From Chondrinema litorale (GTDB lineage Bacteria; Bacteroidota; Bacteroidia; Cytophagales; Flammeovirgaceae): a DNA stretch of 64,000 bases. The notes under the pieces were generated by a model. That model ran no database searches, was not told the origin of the DNA, and was given only the letters and a program-made list of their open reading frames with translations. Both the position numbers and the translations under genes were made by a program. The first letter of the stretch is position 1. Each line of letters opens with the position of its first letter. Location of the stretch: assembly GCF_026250525.1 (NCBI RefSeq), contig NZ_CP111060.1:62001-126000 (forward strand), read 5' to 3'. Below are positions 56,547 through 64,000 of this stretch, one piece after another.

Positions 56547-58992
56547 ATCCTGAATAATTATTTTTAATATTTTCTGAAGTAACCACATAGAAATAGGTGC
56601 CATCTGGTAATGGAGTGCCTTCATTATTCTTTCCATCCCAGTTGTTTTGATATGGCGAAGCATTGTACACTTCTTCACCCCAACGGTTAAAAATTCTGAG
56701 TGTATTGTCTGAGAGATATTCTAATCCTTCAATAATTAGATATTCATTTACACCATCTCCATTAGGGCTTATACCTGTTGGAATAATCAATTCTATCAAT
56801 TCAACTACTTCTATGATGATGATCCCTGTGCCTTTGTAACTTGGATCACCCGTATCTTGAATGATGTATTCTATCGTATCTCTACCAATAAAATTGACTT
56901 CTGGTGTATAGATTACAATATCTCCAATTACTTGTACCTGTCCGTGGCTTGAGCTTGTGGTGGATATCACAAAAATGGAATCGCCATCTACGTCTATATC
57001 ATTTACTAGCGGAGAAATATTTACCACTTCATCTTTTTCTATTAAAACAGAATCTGTATAGGCTATTGGTGGATAGTTCGTAAGGGCTGTATTAATCAGC
57101 ACTGTTGCAGTATCGCACCTCTCTGGTAATTCAATTGTACAAATAGAATAAGTTAGGGTATCGGGTATATCATAACCTTCATTTGGGCTGTAGGTTAAAG
57201 TACCAGATGGAGAAAGTCCATAACTTCCATGTTTAGGGGGAGTAACAATCGCATAAGTGATTGGTGTATCAAACACATCATTTTCAGATGCAAACGCTGG
57301 CGAATCGACTATGGTAACTTCATCATCTACAGCATCTACTACCCGATCGTCAGGAGTTAGCTCTATATATATCCAAGCCGAATTACATACAATCGGTTCT
57401 TCTATTGTACATAAGGAATATTCTATCGAATCTTTGCCAGTTACACCAGGTTCTGATGCATAAGCCACTGTGCTATCACCAATATCTACGATCTCTCCTA
57501 AAAATGGCCCTGCTAAAATTTCAATCACATAAGCTTCTTCATTGTCTTCTGGATCTACCGATATTTCTATTTCTTGTCCAGCGATAATACTTTCAGATTT
57601 ATTCTCTGGCCTCAATCCACTTACAATTGGGCATGGTATAGTGCCTTCTGGATAAAAAATATCATTTACAATTCCGCCATCTGTTCCATCTTCTGCACCA
57701 TAATTTTCTCCACCAGCAACCACTATATCTGGATGATTACTATAATAGAGAATACCTGCCTCACCAGCAGATACATCTGTGATAATTTTTGGATTATTAG
57801 CTGTGCTGGTAAAAATAACTCCACCACCGCCTCCACCACCAGGACCGTGATAATCATTTAATCTTTTTTCATTGTCTACATTTCCACCATCGCCACCTTT
57901 TGCAACTAGTCTTAATTCGTTTTGAACTTCATCAGCATAAATAAAAATAGTTCCTCCGCCACCGCCACCACCAGCACCATCGTTTTCTGCAATATCTGTA
58001 ACAGTTTGCCCATTGGCACTAATTCTATTACCATTATGAATAATGGTTTTTGCTGAGACAATTACCAATCCACCTCCATTACCACCAAAAGAACTCACAC
58101 CATCAGAAGCTTGAGTCGATCTGTTTTGATGGCCACCACCACCACCACTACCCACAAATAATCGATATTGAGATAATGGATAACTATAAGCAATTCCGCC
58201 AATACCGCCAACATTTGGAGCAGATGAGCCACAACCTTTAGCTTGTTTGCCACCAATACCGCCACTACCAAAATTGGCACCACCACCTCCACCGGTATTA
58301 TGGTTGTTGCCACCACCACCACCAGATGCAAATGAACCTCGACCGCTATCATTATAACCAAAAGCTACAATTGATTCACCTTTACGACCACCATTTCCAT
58401 CATTATAGTGAGAGTAAAAATCTGTATAACTACAAATTACATCAGAAGAAGTGGAATAATCGCCACCCGTAAAACCGATAGCATCACCATTTACATTGGC
58501 ACTTAAGGTAATGGTATCAGTGGCTTCTAAAAAAATAATACCACCTTTTTCACCATTCCATTCTCGACCAATTATCTCTGAGGTAGCTTTAAAGCTTTTA
58601 TAAGAAGATATTCCAACAACTTGTACTACATCGTTTACATTATAGCTTCTAATAAGCTCATTTTGTAGAAATATAGTATCTTGATATACCGCTTGTATGC
58701 TCGCAAATTCATAAATACCAGCATTACCAAAATCATCGATTACTCCATAGCCTGTGTTGTTGAGCGTATCAATACTGGCTCCTTTCATTTGAATGATTAA
58801 CACTCTATCATTTGCATGAAAACCGCTGGTACTATCACAAACGATGGTACAGCCACCCACTATGTTCTTTACAGAAGCATAGGAATTAACTAAACCACCA
58901 ATTTCGTTTTGAGAATATACATTAAAGGAGATGCCCAGAATGAACAATATGAAGCTTGCCTTTAAAAATATATAACAAAAAAATCTAGACAT
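56527..58992 (-). CDS. Type-B-CTD surface protein with glycine-rich region and cadherin-like repeats
   Basis: An 821-residue protein with signal peptide (about 1-27, FNVYSQ). A region rich in GGGGG blocks (about 200-390) is followed by cadherin-like/Ig-like repeats (IEYSLCTIEEP, LTYSICTIELPERCD, NDIDVDGDSIFVIST) and a C-terminal gliding-motility-associated domain of the type B sort: PTGISPNGDGVNEYLIIEGL, RIFNRWGEEVYNA, NWDGKNNEGTPLPDGTYFYV. It should be exported by the type IX system with the SprF-type protein encoded next to it and become part of the cell surface. Antisense frames in the glycine-rich part are artefacts of its composition. Confidence 0.92.
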   Translation of the reverse strand: MSRFFCYIFLKASFILFILGISFNVYSQNEIGGLVNSYASVKNIVGGCTIVCDSTSGFHANDRVLIIQMKGASIDTLNNTGYGVIDDFGNAGIYEFASIQAVYQDTIFLQNELIRSYNVNDVVQVVGISSYKSFKATSEIIGREWNGEKGGIIFLEATDTITLSANVNGDAIGFTGGDYSTSSDVICSYTDFYSHYNDGNGGRKGESIVAFGYNDSGRGSFASGGGGGNNHNTGGGGGANFGSGGIGGKQAKGCGSSAPNVGGIGGIAYSYPLSQYRLFVGSGGGGGHQNRSTQASDGVSSFGGNGGGLVIVSAKTIIHNGNRISANGQTVTDIAENDGAGGGGGGGTIFIYADEVQNELRLVAKGGDGGNVDNEKRLNDYHGPGGGGGGGVIFTSTANNPKIITDVSAGEAGILYYSNHPDIVVAGGENYGAEDGTDGGIVNDIFYPEGTIPCPIVSGLRPENKSESIIAGQEIEISVDPEDNEEAYVIEILAGPFLGEIVDIGDSTVAYASEPGVTGKDSIEYSLCTIEEPIVCNSAWIYIELTPDDRVVDAVDDEVTIVDSPAFASENDVFDTPITYAIVTPPKHGSYGLSPSGTLTYSPNEGYDIPDTLTYSICTIELPERCDTATVLINTALTNYPPIAYTDSVLIEKDEVVNISPLVNDIDVDGDSIFVISTTSSSHGQVQVIGDIVIYTPEVNFIGRDTIEYIIQDTGDPSYKGTGIIIIEVVELIELIIPTGISPNGDGVNEYLIIEGLEYLSDNTLRIFNRWGEEVYNASPYQNNWDGKNNEGTPLPDGTYFYVVTSENIKNNYSGYVIIHR

Positions 58993-59201
58993 AACTATTA
59001 AAAAATAAGCTTATCACTTCAGATTACTAATAGATTTTATAACTATTTATTGTTAATAAATATTAGGCATTATAAGATTCTATTCCTATTTAATGATTCT
59101 TTTCAAGAAGGGAGAAGTTAAATATCTATCTAATTTTCAAATAATTAATCAAGACCTAGCATAGAAATTAACATTCATGAGGGTAAATAATCTTTTTAAT
59201 A

Positions 59202-59426
59202 TTGAAATTTGATAGAAAAATAATTAATCTTATGATGGATCATCATATAGGCATGTTTATTACTAATAAAATAATTGAATCACTGGATCCACAATTACAA
59301 CCAATATTCTGTAATGATGCTAATTGTGTTATAAAATATCTAAAAATACAAACAAATTATCAGAGTTTTTTTGCAGGGTTTAAGATTTCTTTATTCGATG
59401 AGATTTGTCTTTTTGGAAGAGTTTAA
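59202..59426 (+). pseudogene. Truncated receiver-domain relic
   Basis: A 74-residue frame reading INLMMDHHIGMFITNKIIES followed by DPQLQPIFCNDANCVIKYLK. It resembles the first half of the Bacteroidota receiver domains (compare VDDEQISNFLNKKIIES in the regulator at 27240): the acidic pocket is degraded (MMDHH) and the phosphoacceptor half is missing. It is most simply a broken response regulator. Confidence 0.5.
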
Positions 59427-59471
59427 TAAAGACCTATTTGAAAACTACTTGATTAGAACAACTCAAAAAAA

Positions 59472-59498
59472 AGAATAGGATATGATCTACCCTATTCT
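59472..59498 (-). terminator. Terminator-like hairpin without a gene
   Basis: AGAATAGG at 59472-59479 pairs with CCTATTCT at 59491-59498; on the minus strand the stem is followed by an eight-T run. No leftward gene is now upstream of it, so the gene it served may have been lost. Confidence 0.55.
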
Positions 59499-59664
59499 AA
59501 TTGAGAATTAACTGGTAAAATTGATATAATGTTATTTAATTGATAAATAAATATACCTAAATATAGCCGCAATTATCTTTTTAAGACCATTCTTGATAGT
59601 ATTAATTTCAATTCTTGTGATTCTATTATACTTTTTCTAAAAAATGATTCAGCTCTAATATATA

Positions 59665-60753
59665 TAGGACTTACGCAATATTAAATTTCTCTAGCAAAAA
59701 TGCTCAAAATTTGAGAGATTGTATTTTTTTAATACTAATTTATATGGATAAATCTCTGTACATATCATATCTTCTCCATACTCACGGGAATTATACCTGT
59801 ACCCACATGGCAGCCCATTCTATGGATGTCAGTCATGACCAAGTCACACGTTTTCTAGCCCATTCTAAATTTACCTCTTCCGACCTGTGGGATATTGTCA
59901 AGGGCCATCTCCAAGATAGCGCAGACTCATTTATCCTTGTCGATGACAGTGTTCAGGCAAAGAGGTATTCCCGGTATATAGAATTGGCCAAAAGGCAGTA
60001 CTCAGGCAATGAGCATGGCCTAGTCAATGGGATCAATCTGGTAAACATGGTACACAGCAATGGCATTGATGGGGATTACTATCCTATCGATTACCGAATC
60101 TACCACCCAGAAACGGATAAGAAGACCAAGAATGACCATTTCCAGGAGATGTTCACCCGAATGACCATGCGTAAAGACCTGAAAGCCAAAAAGATACTTT
60201 TTGACAGCTGGTATGCTTCCATGGACAACCTTAAGCTTGTGCACAGAAGCGGCTGGACATTCTTCACTACCCTGAAGAGCAACCGCCAAGTCAGCCTATC
60301 CAGAGACACAGGGATGCAGGCTGTGGGCACAGTCGAGCTTTCCGGTAGGCAACTGCTGGAAGGCGTACAGGTCAAACTCAAAAAATACCCTTACCCCGTC
60401 AAATTATTCAAGATAGTCTCCCTAAACGGGGACATTGAATGGGTGATCACAAATGATCTATCGGACAGGATGAATGTATTTGAGGCCGAAAACGAATCCC
60501 AGATCAGATGGCAGATTGAGCAGTTCCACAGGGAATACAAACAGCTTACAGGCTCTGAGAAGTGCCAATGCCGAAAGGCAATCTCCCAGAGGAACCATCT
60601 AGCTTGCTGCTACCAGGCTTGGATAGGGCTGAAACTCCTTGCAAAACAGTTGAAAACAACGCTCTATCAAATCAAAGTACTTCCGTTCAGCAACTATCTT
60701 AAACAGATTCTTGCTAATCCTATTATCATTTTAACTTAAATGCGTAAGTCCTA
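59665..60753 (+). mobile_element. IS701/IS4-like insertion sequence (about 1.09 kb)
   Basis: Perfect inverted repeats of at least 13 bases: TAGGACTTACGCA from 59665 and its reverse complement ending at 60753. Both sides are flanked by ATATA, which could be a target duplication, although the AT-rich setting makes this ambiguous. One intact transposase fills the element, and its base composition is richer in GC than the surroundings. Confidence 0.85.
59744..60739 (+). CDS. DDE transposase, IS701/IS4-like
   Basis: A 331-residue transposase. I start at MDKSLYISYLLHTHGNYTCT because the eleven codons in front are AT-rich leader. The catalytic set is Asp in FILVDDSVQAKR, Asp in KILFDSWYASMDNL and Glu in WQIEQFHREYKQLTGSEKCQ. 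Together with the basic NHLACCYQAWIGL tail this is the IS4-superfamily arrangement. It is complete and appears functional. It lies between a receiver relic and a response regulator but cuts neither. Confidence 0.9.
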   Translation: MDKSLYISYLLHTHGNYTCTHMAAHSMDVSHDQVTRFLAHSKFTSSDLWDIVKGHLQDSADSFILVDDSVQAKRYSRYIELAKRQYSGNEHGLVNGINLVNMVHSNGIDGDYYPIDYRIYHPETDKKTKNDHFQEMFTRMTMRKDLKAKKILFDSWYASMDNLKLVHRSGWTFFTTLKSNRQVSLSRDTGMQAVGTVELSGRQLLEGVQVKLKKYPYPVKLFKIVSLNGDIEWVITNDLSDRMNVFEAENESQIRWQIEQFHREYKQLTGSEKCQCRKAISQRNHLACCYQAWIGLKLLAKQLKTTLYQIKVLPFSNYLKQILANPIIILT

Positions 60754-60840
60754 ATATATTTTTTTCTAATTTAATTAAATAACACAATTTTGGTATTAAA
60801 TTCAGGTTCGTTCTAAGAAATTTAATCCAACTATTAGCAT

Positions 60841-61260
60841 ATGAACTTTACAATTATTTATGTGGACGATGATAAATTTATGAGAGTTTTTTTTGCTACT
60901 TATTTTGAAAAAAAATTCAATATAATTTTATGTGACTCTGCCTATAGTGCTGCTGACTACTTAAAAAATCACAGTCTCCCTGATTTAATGTTGCTAGATT
61001 TAGTTTTACCTGAAAAAGATGGAGCAACTTTCTTAGAAGAAATGAAGGCTGATTCTGAACTATCGAATATCCCTGTAATAATTCTTTCTGGTACTGATAA
61101 AAGTGAAACTAGAATCAAGTTATTTAAAATGGGTGCTGAGGATTTTATTATGAAACCTTTTAATCCAGAAGAACTCTCGTTAAAAATTGAGAAATTCTTA
61201 TTAAAGAAGCAAAGATTATTCAATGAATCTAGCAAAATCATGAATGATACTCTAAAGTAA
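60841..61260 (+). CDS. Single-domain response regulator
   Basis: A 139-residue receiver domain: acidic pocket VDDDK at residues 8-12, phosphoacceptor D53 in LLDLVLPE, switch region IILSGTDKS and Lys in FIMKPFNPEE, with a short helical tail. No output domain. It precedes another receiver and the bacteriophytochrome, and is probably a target of a histidine kinase in this signalling group. Confidence 0.93.
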   Translation: MNFTIIYVDDDKFMRVFFATYFEKKFNIILCDSAYSAADYLKNHSLPDLMLLDLVLPEKDGATFLEEMKADSELSNIPVIILSGTDKSETRIKLFKMGAEDFIMKPFNPEELSLKIEKFLLKKQRLFNESSKIMNDTLK

Positions 61261-61689
61261 TCTTTATCTTTTTGAAGATAGAACTTTTGGCTTAATGCCT
61301 CAATGTGTACTTTAATCTATTCTTCATAAAAGAAATATGAAATTTATTTCTATATTCTTAGTACCAATAGAACTCAATCTATATTGATAATTCCTTTTCT
61401 AAGAATAGCGTTGTTAACAGTTCAATCTTGTTGAATTATTGAGAGATGAATTTCGTACTGAGAATTAGCATTTGTAATTTCTTTACTTAAAAATTCATGT
61501 AATTAGATCATCCAGTTGATGTAGTATGAAAGGTTTTACCATATTATTTCGAAATGGGATTGTTTATATCTTCTGTGTCATTGTATGCAACTGGGGATTT
61601 ATTTGCAATATGTCAAACAAAAATCACCCAAATTGCTTTTTTTTAACATATACTTACTTTCATGAAAGTACCAAAAACGTAATAAAAAA
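61261..61689. other. Gene-free stretch
   Basis: About 430 bases between two response regulators without a convincing gene or structure. Confidence 0.4.
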
Positions 61690-62073
61690 ATGATAGATAA
61701 AATTGAGAAAGGTCTAAACGTTGTTATTATTGAGGATGATGAAGATGTTCTAATTACAATGAGTATGTTATTTAAAAAACTGGGATGTAAAGTACAAACA
61801 GCTAAAACAGGTAAGGATGGATTGACTAAAGTCAAAGAATTTAATCCTGATGTAGTACTTATTGATATAGGACTACCTGACATTAGTGGGCTTGAAACAG
61901 CAAAGACACTACGTCAAGATGGCTTTGATAGATTGTTAGCAGCTGTTTCTGGTTATTCTCATGAAGAAGCAATTCAAAAATCAAAAGAAGCTGGTTTTAA
62001 CTACCACCTTCCTAAACCTGCAAACATAAACTCGATTGTTGAAATTCTTGCTAAAGTAAATAAAGAAACATAA
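61690..62073 (+). CDS. Single-domain response regulator
   Basis: A 127-residue receiver: IIEDDED acidic pocket (residues 14-19), phosphoacceptor D59 in VVLIDIGLPD, Ser in AAVSGYSHEE at the switch position, Lys in HLPKPANIN. The GLPDISGLE and VSGYSHEEA sequences are typical of the receiver domains found fused to hybrid kinases and CheB-like proteins, but here it stands alone. It lies 350 bases before the phytochrome gene. Confidence 0.93.
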   Translation: MIDKIEKGLNVVIIEDDEDVLITMSMLFKKLGCKVQTAKTGKDGLTKVKEFNPDVVLIDIGLPDISGLETAKTLRQDGFDRLLAAVSGYSHEEAIQKSKEAGFNYHLPKPANINSIVEILAKVNKET

Positions 62074-62210
62074 AGTGCATTTTAAGTATATAGTAGTTCA
62101 AAAATTTTTACAAAGTATAAATTGTGTTTTTACCAAAAATGATGCATTAAGCAAGATGTAGTTCATTAAAGCTTTCAAAAACATGTTCATTACTCTCCTC
62201 AGCTTATAAA

Positions 62211-62240
62211 ATAAGCTGCCGATATATACCAGCAGCTTAT
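62211..62240. terminator. Hairpin after the response regulator
   Basis: ATAAGCTGC (62211-62219) and GCAGCTTAT (62232-62240) form a perfect 9-base stem. There is no T tail on the plus strand, so it may be a processing or stability element. Confidence 0.45.
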
Positions 62241-62426
62241 CAACTAAACATTCCGTGTTTAGTAAAAACCACATTTTTAGATGAAAATTTTTTTAGGAAA
62301 TTTACTTAAATTCAAAAAATCAACTTTTCTCTAGTAAAGAAAGTTTGTTGGCATTTTTTTCATTATAAAACATACTTCCTTAAATTTATACTAGACTAGT
62401 ATGTTCTAGGTATTACTTTATTTACT

Positions 62427-64000
62427 ATGAAATTAGGAAAAGAAGATATTTTCATTCTTCATAAGTTATCAGAAGAATTTCTAACTAACGCATTAAAAAC
62501 CTGTGCTACTGAACCAATTAGTACCCCAAATGCTATACAACCACATGGTGCTTTGCTTGCACTGGACCCTTCAACTTATAAAATCAAAGGAGTTAGTGAA
62601 AATATATCATACTTTTTCGATTTATCTCCCAAAGATGCACTAGAGCAACCTATCGAAACAATTCTTGGCGACAAAAATACACTTCTTCTTAAAAGTGTAG
62701 TTATTAATAAACCGCTCAATCCTACACAGGCAATAAGAATACAAATTAATGAGATTGAGTATGATGCAAATGCATACATTTCTAATGATTTAATTGTTTT
62801 TGAAATTGAGCCGGTTCTTGAAGAAGATATCAGTTTAAATTATAATTTCTTCTTCGAGGATTTAAGAAATTTTGCAATAGCTTTAAGAAATGCGACTTCA
62901 AGAGAAGAGTTATTCGATAACGTAGTAGCACATATTCGCAAATTAACGGGTTTTGATAGAGTTAAGCTTTACCAGTTTGATAGGGAATGGAATGGTAAAG
63001 TAATAGCCGAAGATAAAAAAGAAAATGTACCGAGCTATAAAGGGTTGAACTTCCCTGCAAGTGATATACCAGCTCAAGCTCGTGAACTATACTCAAAAAA
63101 CTTTTTAAGAATAATTAGTGACATCAGGTATAAACCTTCTAAAATAATAGGTAGCAAAGACATAGAACACCTCTTGCCTTTAGATATGACCTATTCTGTT
63201 TTAAGAAGTGTTTCTCCTGTACATATTCAATACCTAGAAAACATGGGAGTTGGTGCTTCTATGTCTATTTCAATTATTCAAGATGGGAAATTATGGGGTC
63301 TAATAGCCTGTCACCATTTAACCGAGAAACATGTAGCATACAGAACTAGAATGATAGCAGAATTAATGGGACATATTTTCTCTACCTTACTCTCATCTTT
63401 TAATGAAATTGCTGAGAAAAAAGAAGGGGTCAATAGAATCCTGTTATTGAATAATCTTTCTAAAAAGCTATTAGAAAAAAACTTAATAGATGAACAAATA
63501 GCTACAGAGCTCATGGGTATAATGAAAGCTGATGCCATGGCCATTGCGATCAAGGGAAAAATACTACAGTTCAATACAACACTAGGTTCAGTGAAATTGG
63601 AGAAGCTATTCGAATATTTTAAATCCAATAGTCCGTTATCCATTTTTCAAACAAACCAAATAGACCAAACATTTAAAGACCATGAAGTTTTAAAGGAATT
63701 AGATGGAGGTTTAATGGTAGTACCCATAAATCATTCTGATAACGATACCATCATCTGGTTTAGAAAGCCTCTAAATTCAGAAGTAAAATGGGCTGGAAAA
63801 CCCGAAAAGAAAGTAGAAGAAACCAAAGCAGGGCTTAGACTGTCACCAAGAAGCTCATTTAACCTTTGGAAAGAAACAATTAAAAGTAAATCTGCTCCAT
63901 GGTCTAATTTTGACATAGAAACAGCCTTAGCCATTGTAAGGCTTTTTCTAGAGTATGAAAGAAATGTAGCTGAGTTAGCCAATCAAGCAAAAAGTGATTT
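62427..64000 (+). CDS. Bacteriophytochrome (PAS-GAF-PHY), 3' partial
   Basis: The first 524 residues of a red/far-red light sensor; it runs off the window. C26 in KTCATEPISTPNAIQPHGAL is at the position that binds biliverdin in bacteriophytochromes and is followed by the PAS domain. The GAF domain has FPASDIPAQARELY (the PASDIP motif) and the pocket histidine in WGLIACHH. The PHY domain tongue carries PRSSFNLW (PRxSF motif). Most relatives end in a histidine kinase, which would lie beyond the edge. The two response regulators just upstream are plausible partners. Confidence 0.93.
   Translation, partial: MKLGKEDIFILHKLSEEFLTNALKTCATEPISTPNAIQPHGALLALDPSTYKIKGVSENISYFFDLSPKDALEQPIETILGDKNTLLLKSVVINKPLNPTQAIRIQINEIEYDANAYISNDLIVFEIEPVLEEDISLNYNFFFEDLRNFAIALRNATSREELFDNVVAHIRKLTGFDRVKLYQFDREWNGKVIAEDKKENVPSYKGLNFPASDIPAQARELYSKNFLRIISDIRYKPSKIIGSKDIEHLLPLDMTYSVLRSVSPVHIQYLENMGVGASMSISIIQDGKLWGLIACHHLTEKHVAYRTRMIAELMGHIFSTLLSSFNEIAEKKEGVNRILLLNNLSKKLLEKNLIDEQIATELMGIMKADAMAIAIKGKILQFNTTLGSVKLEKLFEYFKSNSPLSIFQTNQIDQTFKDHEVLKELDGGLMVVPINHSDNDTIIWFRKPLNSEVKWAGKPEKKVEETKAGLRLSPRSSFNLWKETIKSKSAPWSNFDIETALAIVRLFLEYERNVAELANQAKSD

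Noticed and set aside
58095..58361. Leftward frame rich in Val and Ala opposite the glycine codons
   Set aside because: It is a shifted reading of the glycine-rich part of the T9SS cargo gene; its composition follows from GGN repeats.

Overview
The window looks like chromosomal DNA from an AT-rich gliding-type bacterium of the Bacteroidota, most likely a Cytophagales-like marine lineage. The evidence is a SusC/SusD pair, type IX secretion sorting domains of both kinds, a PorP/SprF protein, 7TM-DISM and hybrid AraC-type sensor kinases, a LruC-domain protein and a promoter box of the TAnnTTTG type. The lineage is inferred from gene families only. No rRNA or tRNA gene and no CRISPR array was seen.

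Layout: 1-3.8 kb is a stress or detoxification block: the end of a Crp/Fnr regulator, an aldehyde dehydrogenase, two DJ-1/PfpI proteins and a small monooxygenase. The dehydrogenase and the first DJ-1 gene share a near-identical promoter with an FNR-shaped site. 4-10.3 kb is decayed DNA: a broken small gene, a chimeric hybrid sensor/AraC regulator cut by an IS5-like element, a frameshifted secreted protein and a dead IS630 element. 10.9-26.0 kb is a polysaccharide utilisation locus. SusC, SusD, a GH10 xylanase-like enzyme, a GH2 enzyme and a sulfatase run leftward; an MFS transporter, an IclR regulator, a glucarate dehydratase-like enzyme, an SDR dehydrogenase and an RraA-like aldolase run rightward. 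Together they would cleave a sulfated, uronic-acid-bearing beta-glycan outside the inner membrane, import an acidic sugar and degrade it in the cytoplasm. Three palindromes near the susC and iclR starts are candidate IclR operators.

26-41.7 kb is signalling DNA: a GAF histidine kinase with a response regulator, a large GAF/PAS protein with no recognisable output domain, a 7TM-DISM histidine kinase cut by an IS21-like element, and a leftward array of five small paralogous STAS-like proteins plus one relic and one unrelated small gene. 41.9-59 kb is surface biology: a large T9SS-exported protein, a metal-binding-domain protein, a GumC/Wzz-like chain-length protein, an NtrC-type regulator, a LruC lipoprotein, and a three-gene set of type-B-CTD protein, PorP/SprF and OmpA. 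59-64 kb has a receiver relic, an IS701/IS4-like element, two single-domain response regulators and the first 524 residues of a bacteriophytochrome that runs off the window.

Mobile elements have strongly shaped the window. Two insertions cut sensor kinases, and in both cases removing the element plus one copy of the target repeat rejoins the reading frame exactly, so both were once intact genes.
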